In this document: in pieces, positions 22,455 to 33,600 of the stretch | Numbering within the stretch: position 1 is the first letter of the stretch | How the letters are laid out: each line of letters starts with the position of its first letter | Assembly (NCBI RefSeq): GCF_910592395.1 | Contig: NC_088317.1 | Location: forward strand, 5,394,001 to 5,458,000 | DNA: 64,000 nt | Reading direction: 5' to 3' | Origin: Lineus longissimus | Taxonomy: Eukaryota > Nemertea > Pilidiophora > Heteronemertea > Lineidae | Notes under the pieces: model-generated | Told to the model about the DNA's origin: nothing | Seen by the model: only the letters and a program-made list of their open reading frames with translations | Database searches by the model: none | Made by a program: the position numbers and the translations under genes

Positions 22455-22999
22455 GTTGCGCAATGGGTGATATGAATAAAGACTAGCAAATGCTTTTAAC
22501 TCACACAACGTAGTGAGTGTAATGGTTACGTATACACTGTATGTAAATTGTAAACAAAATGCAAATATATCCATCATGTCCATTGAATCTGAAAAAATTT
22601 GTGCAGACCCATGACAATTCTGGTTCCGGTACAGTTTTGTCGCATTCCATATGGGCCGCGCGTTGGCCGATCCTGCATTCATGACGCGCCGCACCCACAG
22701 TTACAACGTCGGACGTGAATCCCATTGTTTCCTTCCTCATGACGCAATTATTTAATGACGTCATGAGCCATAGACCATTCACACAAGTAGATTTATTCAC
22801 ACCGGCGCCACTGAAGTGCGGGTGTGGGACATCATGTATTTAAAAATCGTCTGCTAGGACATACAGTTGTGCGAGTTCAATAGAGCTTGCCCTTTACATA
22901 TTACTTCAGTTTTGCACAGAACAGCGTAGTGTAAATGTACAGGGAGATTTAGATTTAGCATTTGCTAGTCTTTGTTCATATCACCCAATGCATGCAATG
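22455..22999. mobile_element. Palindromic MITE with inserted or longer core
   Basis: The ends gggtgatatgaataaagact (22463) and its inverse, agtctttgttcatatcaccc (about 22970), match the compact element at 38459-38582. The inner part on the right ('ttacttcagttttg...tgtaaatgtac') also matches that element. About 400 bp between them has no counterpart there, so this is either a longer family member or a copy with a nested insertion. It shares a 34-bp segment (gagttcaatagagcttgc core) with the 1.3-kb repeat unit. Confidence 0.65.
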
Positions 23000-23440
23000 T
23001 CTTGAGTTAAACTCGTTGTAGACTCCGAAAAGCAGATTGCGGTCAACTCACGAGAACAGACTTGAAATGTTTTGATACATCGGTCAAAGTAAAAGCAACC
23101 ACCTCTCTGCCATTGTCAGATCATATATTTAAGGGCAAAAAGGCAACATTGAATAAAGGGCAACCAGGGCATTTCCTTCATTGCCTTTTATACTAAGCAT
23201 TAGACCTGTTCTGTATTTCCAACTTTATAGAATAGTTCATCCCTGATCCAAGTATTTTATGCTAATGCAAGAAAAGCAGAAAACACTACCTGAAAATAAA
23301 TGCATTTAGAATCACTTAGATTTTCTGATCAGTGAGATCTTCAAACACAGAAATACTTGTAACCAGAAAATTCTGAAATTTTCAAGAAACAACATGAAGG
23401 CAGTGTCCATAATACTTTTGGTTGATGAATCAATAGTTGT
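23000..23440. other. Intergenic, nothing supported
   Basis: AT-rich sequence with no ORF or repeat I can support. Confidence 0.4.
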
Positions 23441-23444
23441 ATCT

Positions 23445-23537
23445 GGTCATGCATGCGCACACCAGATGCTGAAGCCCGGACTTCATGTGACCGGGCTTCT
23501 GCATCTGGTGCACGCATGCATCTACGCATGCATGACC
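23445..23537. repeat. 93-nt near-perfect hairpin
   Basis: The left arm ggtcatgcatgcgcaccaga-like segment (23445-23479) pairs with 23491-23537 around the 11-nt loop acttcatgtga. The inner 20 bp pair with a single mismatch (accagatgctgaagcccgg against ccgggcttctgcatctggt). The right arm has a small duplication of gcatgcat. Its length and shape fit either a miniature inverted-repeat remnant or a small-RNA precursor. Sequence alone cannot decide. Confidence 0.6.
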
Positions 23538-23937
23538 GGCTACAAAAAGTCAATTTCAACTTCTGTCAATCGAGGTGTCCATGTAAAGTCTTCAAAGAAG
23601 TTATTGAAAATTGACGACATTGCACATTACTCTCGCTAATAAAACTTGGTGATTTGGATGCCATTTCCACCCTGGGGATCAGTTCTCCAGCTTGCCGAGA
23701 ATCAAGTAAGCCTTCCAACTTGCCCAGCTGGCCCGCCCTGGGAAAGTTTTTTTCCTTGGGATGCACGGATTTTCAAAGGTACTTTCCAGGACAGGCTGCT
23801 CAGGAAGTTAAAAGGCCTACCTTGAATACACAAGATCAGAATTCTCAATCAGTTGGGGAACTGATTCTCCAGGGTGATTATAAAACCTGATCAAAAATAG
23901 TCACAAAACACCTGTGATTTCAACAAAAAATACTGAT

Positions 23938-24021
23938 TGAAGTCCATAGAAGTGAATGATATTACTGAAGTCCATAGAAGTGAACGATATTACTGAAGTT
24001 CATAGGAGTGAATGATGTTGC
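23938..24021 (-). repeat. 28-bp tandem repeat overlapping the WDR53 stop codon
   Basis: Three copies start at 23938, 23966 and 23994 (tgaagtccatagaagtgaat type). The third copy is the end of the WDR53 coding sequence, covering the last residues HSYELQ and the TAA. The other two lie in the presumed 3' UTR and preserve an in-register copy of the stop. Confidence 0.8.
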
Positions 24022-24970
24022 TCTGGTCGGCCAGTAGGAGGGTGTCCACCTTGTCCTGCCAGCTACTCAACCAGTTGATTTTTTCACCATGATCCACAAC
24101 CTTCAAACACGCACTCTCTGCTGCGTCAACCCCAGGTATTGAATTCAGATTAGTGCTAGGCTTAGTGACGTCCCAGAGGATGAAACGTCCATCGTTACCA
24201 CCGGACACCAGGTTGGTTTTGCTACCGGACGTAAAATGAACTTGGGCGACGCCCTGCGAATGACCTTTAAAAGTTTTCGAATGACTGACAGCTTTCTTTG
24301 ACGTGTCGAAAACGTGGACCGTGCCGTTTTCTAACCCACAAGACAGGTAATCGCCGTCAGAAGTGATACTGGTGGTGTGGATAAACGGCGGGCTCATGAT
24401 GAACGATGTGACCCCTTCGCCCTCGTTCTCGTCTTTGAACATCACGTTCATGACGAACTCCTTGATGCATTTGCCGCGCCGGAAATCCCAGCGGATCAAC
24501 CCGCAGTCCAAAGCACCACTAATGAGCTCCGTCGGCTGATTCGGGCGGAAGCAAACTGTCGAACAAATATTATCATGTTTACGTAGTGTCTTCAGGACTT
24601 TCCTGTCCTTGATGTTGATGACACGAACGTGCCCCGTGTCGTCCCCAGCAACAATTAACTCCTCTTTCTTGTCAATATCAATCTGATTAATTTCATCCTG
24701 ATTTAGGTCAAAGATGTACACACGTTCTGATAAGAAACGTAAATCTAAATGGTGTATTTCCTTCCCGTTAGTCGCAAATATCTCCGGTTTTGTTTTGGAA
24801 AATTTAATCGAATTGACACCCTCTGGACCGATTTTGACAGAATCTTTTTTCTCTCCGTGTCGATTCCACAGCAACATCATCCCATCCTCGTCCCCACTAG
24901 CACCAGTGTCAGCATTCGTATCAATGCAGAGTACAGGTACTTCGTGTCCAACATCAAGTTTGGTTGCCAT
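23990..24970 (-). CDS. WDR53: WDR53-like WD40-repeat protein
   Basis: The single coding exon gives 326 aa. The ATG at 24970 is in a good context (gccATGg), and a splice acceptor lies only about 6 bp upstream (tttcccaattccag), so a 5' UTR intron is likely. The protein is a WD40 propeller. Residues 8-16 (HEVPVLCID) open the first blade, and KHDNICSTVCFRPNQP near 130 and GHSQGVAQVHF near 235 are blade starts. The C-terminal DHGEKINWL and LLLADQSNIIHSYEL match vertebrate WDR53 closely. Human WDR53 (358 aa) is longer mainly through a charged insert that is absent here. WDR53 is a DDB1-binding (DCAF-type) candidate substrate receptor for CUL4 ubiquitin ligases; its exact substrates are poorly defined. 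The upstream neighbour on the same strand is EMC5. Confidence 0.93.
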   Translation of the reverse strand: MATKLDVGHEVPVLCIDTNADTGASGDEDGMMLLWNRHGEKKDSVKIGPEGVNSIKFSKTKPEIFATNGKEIHHLDLRFLSERVYIFDLNQDEINQIDIDKKEELIVAGDDTGHVRVINIKDRKVLKTLRKHDNICSTVCFRPNQPTELISGALDCGLIRWDFRRGKCIKEFVMNVMFKDENEGEGVTSFIMSPPFIHTTSITSDGDYLSCGLENGTVHVFDTSKKAVSHSKTFKGHSQGVAQVHFTSGSKTNLVSGGNDGRFILWDVTKPSTNLNSIPGVDAAESACLKVVDHGEKINWLSSWQDKVDTLLLADQSNIIHSYELQ

Positions 24971-25289
24971 GGCGATCTGGAATTGGGAAATTTATTAAAA
25001 ATTGATTTATCATTGTTTGCATTTCTGCTGAAACTTGTTATATAGTATTTTTAAATCTGTTTTCACAACAAGCCATTTAGCAATGATGAAAGTTATATCA
25101 GTGCGTACCAGTATTTACGCAATTGAAAATTTTGAAATTTACTTTAACACATCATTTAAATTGCAAAAAAAAGGCAGGGCAAAAGAGACGTTTAGGTGAA
25201 ACACTAGTAGTTATCTTTTTTGGATCATCTTCATTTCTCTGTTGAAAATATGCACTTTGTCTTGATTGTGTAGACGGGCAGTTGTATGG

Positions 25290-25640
25290 TAATACTGCTA
25301 GTAGTGCTAGTCTGATCTATTTACCCACACTGCTAGTGCTAGTCTGATCTATTTACTAAGAGTGCTAGTCTGATCTATTTACCCACAGTGCTAGTGCTAG
25401 TCTGATCTATTTACAAACAGTGCTAGTGCTAGTCTGATCTATTTACTAACAGTGCTAGTCTGATCTATTTACCCACAGTGCTAGTGCTAGTCTGATCTAT
25501 TTACTAACAGTGCTAGTCTGATCTATTTACCCACAGTGCTAGTGCTAGTCTGATCTATTTACAAACAGTGCTAGTGCTAGTCTGATCTATTTACAAACAG
25601 TGCTAGTGCCAGTCTGATCTATTCACTTACAGTGACAGTG
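25290..25640 (+). repeat. Minisatellite, 24- and 30-bp units
   Basis: It repeats 'gtgctagtctgatctattta' with spacers 'cccaca', 'ctaaca' or 'caaaca', and an optional extra 'gtgcta'. About 10-11 units are present. It lies just downstream of the EMC5 stop codon, in its 3' UTR or flank. Confidence 0.85.
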
Positions 25641-25647
25641 CAACTCC

Positions 25648-27505
25648 TCAATCCTCTTCAAAGGCACCCCTGTTCAGAACTTTGCCGCGGTGGTTGAATG
25701 AGTAGAATGACTGGCGGTTGCTGAAAGTCTCCCAGGTTCTAAAATACATCAATAAAAAATCAAAATTATAGTATTAGGTGTGACTGTGGAGCTGGAGACC
25801 AGACTCCAGCTCATGTGGCTTCAGACCTGCTCCCTGGAGAAGAATAGAGAGGAGTACTGGCCAAAGTACGCAACCCTGACCACAAAGCTCTGGGGCTCTG
25901 TGGCTTCAGACCTGCTCCCTGAAGAAGAATAGAGAGGTGTACTGGCCAAAGGACGCAACCCTGACCACAAAGCTCTGGGGCTCTGTGGCTTCAGACCTGC
26001 TCCCTGAAGAAGAATAGAGAGGTGTACTGGCCAAAGGACGCAACCCTGACCACAAAGCTCTGGGGCTCTGTGGCTTCAGACCTGCTCCCTGAAGAAGAAT
26101 AGAGAGGAGTACTGGCCAAAGGACGCAACCCTGACCACAAAGCTCTGGGGCTCTGTGGCTTCAGACCTGCTCCCTGAAGAAGAATAGAGAGGTGTACTGG
26201 CCAAAGGACGCAACCCTGACCACAAAGCTCTGGGGCTCTGTGGCTTCAGACCTGCTCCCTGAAGAAGAATAGAGAGGTGTACTGGCCAAAGGACGCAACC
26301 CTGACCACAAAGCTCTGGGGCTCTGTGGCTTCAGACCTGCTCCCTGAAGAAGAATAGAGAGGTGTACTGGCCCAAAGGACTTCACCCTGACCACAAAGCC
26401 TAGGCTGATGCTGGCCGATCATACTTGGCTGGGAAACATCTAAGAAGAGAAGGAAAACTCAAACACAAAATCAAAACCAACGGCAGACTGGGTTCTTCAA
26501 CCAGATGACAGTAGCAAGTCTGAGAGAAGGACACTCTGACGTAACACCAACTCTGGCGATGGTGCTACATGTATAGCATACATGTAGCAGGCAGCCCCTT
26601 CCACTGGCCAGCTGTCGAACGGCTAACTACCTCACACAGCGTATAGAAACCACTACAAACTGAAAACAAGTCTGATAACTTTCGACTTGGTGGACCAGTT
26701 TTAAAAACCTTCTTCTAATAGCCAATCAAAATGGCTCTATTACTGGCAACAGAAATTAGACACTGGGGACTTTGACATTTAAATTTTTGACATTTAATTC
26801 CAGTTAAAAGACTCAACATAATTTTTCAACAGTTCTGACACATAGCCTCAAGTTGCAACATCTTCTTACACTTACTTATGGTCCAAGTCGGCAGTAGCTC
26901 TCGTCTCCTTGAAGTCACCAGCAACATGTACAACCCCGTAACATGTGACACACAGACACACCAGGCACTGGAACAGGATCTGAAATAGACATAGGATGCT
27001 GATTAGATCAAATGTAACCCTGTGTGTGCCTTTCATTTTTAGCGTCGACAGCGTCATCGCCTGGCAAAGAAATCTGACCTGAAGTTCACCCTCCAAACAT
27101 TGCGGACATAATATATCTTTTTAAATGGACTTCAATGAGAATGTGATATGATCGACGTCGGGCAGAAAATGAAACCATAACGCTAAAGCTTAACCAAACC
27201 CGCCCAAGATCAATGTCACTACCACAGACTGAGACAGTCAACACATCTTCTGAACACTTACATCGATTGGGAGATCAGTAAATTCCTGCTCTGTAAGTCT
27301 CAAGTACGTACGATCTGAAAAACGGTAAAATATTATTAGTCCGACATTAGAGACAAAACTGTTCAACCGACAATCGATAAAACCAAATAAAACGGACGAA
27401 ATTTAGCTTTCTTGTCTTGTACTTACGCTGGGTAGCCGAATACGCGGCGTGCAGAAGACCAATAAGTCCAATAGCAACCAAGACTTTGTGTAATGATGAG
27501 GCCAT
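25648..27505 (-). CDS. EMC5: ER membrane protein complex subunit 5 (membrane magnesium transporter 1)
   Basis: Four exons on the minus strand: 27505-27427, 27314-27262, 26979-26876 and 25738-25648 (327 bp, 108 aa). All junctions are GT-AG and close in frame. Exon 1 (MASSLHKVLVAIGLIGLLHA) is the first membrane helix. Exon 2 gives RLTEQEFTDLPID. Exon 3 holds the second helix and the signature VTCYGVVHVAGDFKE. Exon 4 gives FYSFNHRGKVL and a TGA stop at 25648-25650. All match human MMGT1/EMC5. The human protein is 131 aa; the shorter tail here (ending GAFEED) lacks its low-complexity C-terminus. EMC5 is a two-helix core subunit of the ER insertase that places tail-anchored and multipass proteins; Mg transport has also been proposed. 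Intron 3 is occupied by an 85-bp tandem repeat. Confidence 0.92.
25815..26400 (+). repeat. 85-bp tandem repeat, about 7 copies
   Basis: The phrase ggcttcagacctgctccctg recurs every 85 bp from about 25818, with only a few substitutions. It lies wholly inside EMC5 intron 3. A 77-codon frame across it is an artefact of the array. Confidence 0.9.
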
Positions 27506-28299
27506 ACTACTTTTAGTGAGCGAATTCGGTGATTTGATGGACTGCAACGTGATATTTCGACCTACTCATCCACCATGTTGCATTGGGCTTTGATCCATTC
27601 CAGACCATATTTACTGTACGTGTGCACTCTGGAGATTTCTCATTTATTCACTGAATAGTATATTTTATCTAACTAAAAGGACAAAATAAAATAAGTTTGT
27701 ATGTTTAAAGGTATTCAATATCATATTGGTTCTTGAAATAACTCTTTATTGCGAGTCAGATACAATTGTCTGAAGTGCCCTCAAGGGGATGTTGCTTTCT
27801 GGGCTGTGGACGACAAGATTGTAAAAAAATACGATTTTCAGATAAAATATCATTTTTCATGGTACTCCCCAATTTATAAGACGTTTTCCGTCTCATGTGT
27901 ATTGTCTAGTGCAAGATAAGACATCATTTTTGCATGAACTGGTAAGTATTTCACCCAAATTCTAGTTATTTATGAAATGTTGGTGGTTTAAGTGGAAGGA
28001 TGATGATATTGACAGCAAGAATCTCTATTATCTGACTCGGCAGATTTGAGTTGGGCATTCATGTCATCTCATCTTCATCACTTGTCAGGCTCATATGCAT
28101 GTTCATGATATTCATGCCATGATCATACATCATCACTCAGTTTTCAGGACATGCAGGATAGGCTATCACGATGGATGGCTGTGTGTAGACAGGCGCGGCC
28201 TAAATCCCTCCCTCCCAGCCACCCCCCCCCCCCCCACAAAAACACAGACTCGTACATAAAGGGTATATGTACTATAGGCCTACATTATCCGTATTCAGT
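27506..28299. other. Upstream region of EMC5; no further gene seen
   Basis: It presumably contains the EMC5 promoter. No clear TATA box is seen. It includes a run of about 16 C at 28222-28237. Confidence 0.4.
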
Positions 28300-28540
28300 T
28301 ATTCAGGTCTCATGTAGGCCTACATTGTATTCTGTTAAATTCAGGTCTCATTTAGGCCTCCATTGTATTCTGTAATTAAGGTCTCATGTAGGCCTACATT
28401 TTAATCTGTTTATCAGGTCTCATGTAGGCCTGCATTGTATTCTGTTATTCAGGTCTCATAGGCCTACATTGTATTCTGTTATTCAGGTCTCATCTAAAAG
28501 CCTACATTGTATTCTCTTATTCAGGTCAGGTCTCATATGG
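28300..28540 (+). repeat. About 38-bp tandem repeat
   Basis: It repeats 'caggtctcatgtaggcctac', 'attgtattctgttatt'. About six units, with small indels. Confidence 0.85.
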
Positions 28541-29655
28541 GGATTCATGGAGGCGATGCTTATATGATTATAATTGCAATTACTAGAAATGTTATACTGG
28601 TAACTAAATTGCTTTTCATGCTGGTTGTTGCATTGAGAACCTTCATTTTAGCGCAAACTCATCAGTTTTCAAAATCACTCAATGATTTTAAATCATGACT
28701 ATCATTTTAAAGGGGTGCACCGTTCGAAATTACTGGCATTGACTGATGATCCAAGAAAATAGAAGTGAATTGAAGTCTACAATTATTATGAATGTATGAA
28801 TTAACAGAAACTCAGTATTGTATTCGTCTACACAACAGTACTGTTGAAATTTATTTCCAGTATGTATTTACACAATTTGAAATTTTCGAATTCAATTACA
28901 AATTTCAAATATTTTTAAAACCGAATGGCGCAAGCAGGTCTTTAAAAATGTCAGCGCCAGTGGCTCTTTAAAACATGTATTGTTCAACTGGCCTGGCAAT
29001 TTATATCACAAAACAAGCCCAGCAGACGTCGATAGACAACAACATCATGTAAATAAGGCCCGAGGTAATACTCTTTTCATTACCATTATTCTTGTCTTGT
29101 CATTTCTTGGATTAACATGATTGTGCTTGTCCTTAGGGGTATTCAGATCTGTTCTATCCATCATATAAAATGTTTCATGAATTCAGAAAAGGTAAGACAC
29201 AGATGTAAACCAAACCAGACCGCAATTTTAAATTTTCACAGTGATTTAGACTGTTCAAAGAATAGAATGACTAACTCAAGCTGTCGTTCATTGTTGCTGC
29301 ATTGTTGATTTTCCAATCGGAAGCCTTCAGGAATTACTCTAATAAGGTACTATGTAACATGCTTGATACAGTTTTTGGTTTCGATTTTGAGTTTTTAACC
29401 TCAGCTGCACCCTGAGGATACCCTCTACCATGTCTTCTGAAATAATCAATAATAAAGATGATCATGTTGACAATGGTGATATCCCCAGGTGTTCATTCTG
29501 CTATTGTGTTAATAGCACGTGCCGAGTATTGACTCTGGGGTGTGATGAATCCTATAATACAAACAAAAGTTCCCGAGTGGGATTTTTGATGTAGGCAACC
29601 CAAGTCTTGACAACCAAACAATCAAAATCAGGAAAAGAAAGGAATAAAAGCCATG
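28541..29655. other. Intergenic with one MITE
   Basis: Apart from the element at 28711-28950, only short unrelated frames are present. Confidence 0.4.
28711..28950. mobile_element. MITE with ttaaaggggtgcaccg end
   Basis: It starts ttaaaggggtgcaccgttcg and ends in a block shared with other copies (acaatttgaaattttcgaat, caattacaaatttcaaat, then a 'ggtctttaaa' end). Related copies lie at 36150-36420, 51160-51400 and 54192-54433, with fragments near 8680 and 25100. Confidence 0.65.
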
Positions 29656-29870
29656 TACAATAAAACCTCCCTTAGCGGACACCTCTCTATTAAGGACAAC
29701 CTCTCAATTAAGGACTCTAGGTTTGGTTCCAAATTGGTTGTTTCCATTCAATTTGACCTCTCTAATCAGGACACCTCTCTATTAAAGACAGCACTTGTCA
29801 GTCCCGAGGGTGTTCTTAATAGAGAGGTTCTACTGTACAGTGGAACCTCCCTTAGTGGACACCCCATTGT
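29656..29870 (+). mobile_element. pogo-like MITE, plus start of a second copy
   Basis: The full palindrome runs from acaataaaacctcccttagc to gagaggttctactgtaca (about 29837). It is directly followed by a truncated second head (gtggaacctcccttagtgga). TIRs of the cagt-g-aacctc type and TA-rich flanks fit the pogo/Tigger branch of Tc1-mariner. Confidence 0.8.
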
Positions 29871-30609
29871 AAGAGTCAAGGATGTCAAATAATTTTGTAT
29901 TATCGCTCTTGGTGAAATTTATTGTTTTTGTCATAAAAATGAAATTACATGTGTTCAAACAAAGATGTCCAAAGAAAGAAAGAACACATGTACCAATCTT
30001 TCCCCCAGGCCAGAATCTAAATGATGTCATTTAAAGCGTCCCCCCTGTTCCAGTAACTTAGATCCTCGATATGGTTCTTCCTTTTGCGTTCATCGGTAAC
30101 CATGGCGACAGCCTCCAGACGAAGCAGCTCGCTTCAAGAAAATTGAATCAGGCAGCAATTGGTCCTGGTTTTGGTATTGGAGTAATGATCTGCTTGGATG
30201 CATTGTCACCGGAACAAAATTTGTCGTATTCTAGGATTATCTTGATAAATCTCGTGTTTACGTTGTTCCTTATTTGGCCAAGTCAAGGCTATGTTTTATA
30301 TTTTGCTCTGATCATGTTGGTTCCTGTGTCTCGATGCTTTCCCTTGTCATGTCAATTTCACTGTCACTCAGAAGTAGAACATCTAATTGGTGTAATGTAC
30401 ATCCTTAGTATTGTTTACGTCATGTGTATACTCAATTTCTGACAGGTACGACCAAATACGTTCGGTTCGTTGGAACGTCTGACTAAGATATGAGTCTCGG
30501 TCGGTATGGGAACTGATTCTGCACGGTGAAACTTGTACAGCAATGATATAAAAAAATCTGTCCACAACAACTCAATTTTTCACTATCCCCAATTGTCTCC
30601 TTTCAGGAA

Positions 30610-30651
30610 GATGACAGGCAGTTTGACCAGGCCAGACAAGTACTCCATCTA
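30610..30651 (+). other. Upstream ORF in the TBC1D24 5' leader
   Basis: A splice acceptor (tctcctttcag, ending 30608) opens the presumed first coding exon of TBC1D24. Two bases on, an ATG starts a 13-codon frame (MTGSLTRPDKYSI) that stops 22 bp before the main ATG. It could dampen translation; whether it is used is unknown. Confidence 0.4.
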
Positions 30652-30673
30652 ATGGGATAAATCCAAACTAACA

Positions 30674-33600
30674 ATGAACGGCCAGACCGACTCGAAACAT
30701 ATCCGAAAAGAACTTTTTACGGAGCATGTCGATCATAACTTTGTACCGATCAGGGCTGAAACCTTGCCAAAAACGACCCCGTCCTACCTTGCTACGATCA
30801 AAGACGTGAATAATGTTCTCCACACCCGCGACGAGAGGAAAATAAAACAGTTTTTACGGGAGAATTGTTGGCCTGTTGACGACGAAGTGCGTAAGACTTT
30901 GTGGTGCGATGTTTACCGGCTGTGCCATCCCGAAGCTCAGGGCAGTATTTACCAGGAGATGGTTAATATGGTCTTTGCTGAAGGTAGGTTCAAAAGAGAA
31001 GAGGATTTCCTCGTATTTGGTTTGGATTTTCTAAACAAAATTTGTATCAAAACTATTCGAAAAAGTTTTCATTAATTTTATCAATGTTCATAGTTGTTGT
31101 TTAATTTTAGATGTTTCAGAATTAGAAATTGATGCCTCACTGTCGGTATTGATTAGTTCAGTTCAGTGTCAATTCCTTTAAAAAATAAACAGGGAATTAG
31201 TTGAGAGAAGGGGCCTTCTCTACCACTACTGAAAGCTTAAAGCTAACTTCTTGCAAGCAATACAATGCCCCAACCACTCCACAGTCTGTATTGATGCACC
31301 ATCAGTCTGAATTGAACCCTATTGCAGGCCCAGCTATTGTCCACGTGTACATCAGGCCGATCTATGCCGGACTTTTAAACAGGAAATGAGAAGATTCAGT
31401 TTCATCGCCAGAGAAAATTTCTGCTGAAACGTTACGAGTGCGAAATCCTCTTTAAAGTCAATAGATTAAAAAATAGGTAAAACTTCGATTTTGAAGGGAA
31501 AAAATGGAGTTGAGCTTTTTTTAAGTCAGTGAATTCAAATTACCAGTGGGCCAGAGGGAAGCGCACACACACACATAAACAGTTCTATTTGGCAGCCAAA
31601 TGTAGAGGCCAAAATTCTGTGCTCAGAAATGTTCATAATTTGGCGCTTGGGATCTCCGTAGCTGCAGAGACAACTGTGGTATTTGTGGCTCAAGTTTCTC
31701 TTTCCTTTCCACTGCTCTCAGCATGTTCAACCGCCTTCAAGAAGTTATCCCGGAATTCGGTAGCCATCTCTTCTGTTCTAAACCTCAAAGCAAATTGTTC
31801 ATTTTTCAGCTGCACTTCGGAAAAGTCTTGTGCACACCACATGTAGGCATTCTGTGATGCTTTCATTGGCGTTAGGGTCATGCCTCCGTGAAGAAAATGA
31901 TTAGCGCATATCTTTAGTACTCGCTCTCTCCGCATCAAGAACCTGACCTTCCCATTTGTTTCGTTCTTCAAGAGTTTGACCGGACCTGTGCCACGTTCCT
32001 TCCATTCTCCTTCCGAGAAGCGGTACAAGCGTGCACGGTCGTTCTTGTACAACACAGTCTCTTCTTCCTCTCCTGTTGTCTGTACCACTAATTCAGGCAG
32101 TGGCATGATTGGTGAAAAGTACGGCTCAGAGTGAGTGAAAACAATGTGTCGCGGTGGTTGTACTGGTAGGGCTGCCCCACCGGTTGCTTGGGCCTCGGGC
32201 AGAGAGAAGGAGAAACGGGACCCTGGGAATGCATTGCTTGGCCCTAATTTTCCACACTTAAAGTCCATCGCTGGAATGAACAGGATATACTTCCTACGAA
32301 GCTCACTGAGCTTAGCTTTATATTCCCTTCCTTCGACCTCATCCCCAACATCTACTCGTCCAATAGACTCCAAGTCCTGCTGCCGTGACACCAGTTTCTC
32401 GAGGTAATCCGGGTGATGTTCGGTTTGAGACAACAACCGACTTGCTCTATTCAAAGGTTCCCGTATCTTTTCAATGGCCTCGGAAACCGTTTTCAAACAT
32501 TCAGGAATGTCTCTTACGACTTTGAAGTCTGTCGCGACTTGAGCTTTCCGCTGTTCTTTCCATGTGATGGTCTTGTCAATGCATGTCTGGGCATGATCCT
32601 CAATCTTCTTAATCAAGCTCTTTTGCTGGTCTACCGTTTGGGCCTCAACTTCCAAAGCAGTCAGCTCTTGCTTCAGAATTTCCAGTTCCTTCAGTTTGCT
32701 TTCTTCTTTCTCTAACATGGCACTCACCTGACCAACCTTCGACTGAATAGTGTCCCGGAGATTCTCAATGTCGTGGTCACCATGATCAAGCATCACACAA
32801 ACTGTGCAGACTGTGGTGTTGCAGTTTTGGCAATAACTCATCAAGTCTGTGCTATGCAGCTTGCATTTTGCCGCCTCGTCTTGTCTGTCCGGCCTTAATG
32901 CTGCAACAGAGTGATCTCTGGTTGCCTTGTTCTTTGCGTGGACGTCAGAGCAGTCTTGACAGTAGTAAAAATGTCCACAATCGATGCACATAACTACTGC
33001 TTGTGCGTCCTTCTTCCTGTGCAAACAAATCTGACATTTCGCGATAACCACATTGTCTGGTGCTGATTCCTTTACTTCCACAGAGGTTGTGGATGGTTCA
33101 AGGCCTTCAGTCTGCTCAGGACTGTCAAGCACAGTTATCGTTTCTGATTCTTGGTCAACAGCTATACCTGTAAAATCCAATAACCCCTTCACGCCATCCG
33201 AGGGTCGTGGACAATCTTTTTGGCACGTAGGGCATAGAAACACCTCGCTTCCACTTTCCCGGCTGTCAAAAACCGTCGAAAGGCACTCTGTGCAAAAGTT
33301 GTGATTGCATCTACCGACGATCTTTAGAGCTCTCGTCTCGAAGCAAATCAGACAAGTCGATGTGAACTCTGTCTTCCTTGACGCCATCTTCATTAATTCG
33401 GCGCACACAATCTAGAATGAGAACAGATATATTTTTGAAACATCTTTGCCAGTGAATAGTTCTATCGTAGTAATATTCATAGTAGCGTGTTTTAATATAG
33501 CACTTTTCACTGTGTGATATCTACTGCCGCACACTTTATCACCCAGCCTATTTAGAAACCTTTCTGGAGAACCAAGGGCAGCCACAATCTAGCGCACACG

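Noticed and set aside
24377-25045. Plus-strand frames opposite WDR53
   Set aside because: Shadows of the WDR53 coding sequence; no independent support.
25815-26400. Frame across the 85-bp array as a repeat protein
   Set aside because: It lies inside EMC5 intron 3, and the frame breaks because 85 is not a multiple of three.
30071-30442. 123-codon plus-strand frame with hydrophobic stretches upstream of TBC1D24
   Set aside because: AT-rich composition explains the hydrophobic residues; no family similarity. The start region might belong to a TBC1D24 5' UTR exon, but no donor could be fixed.
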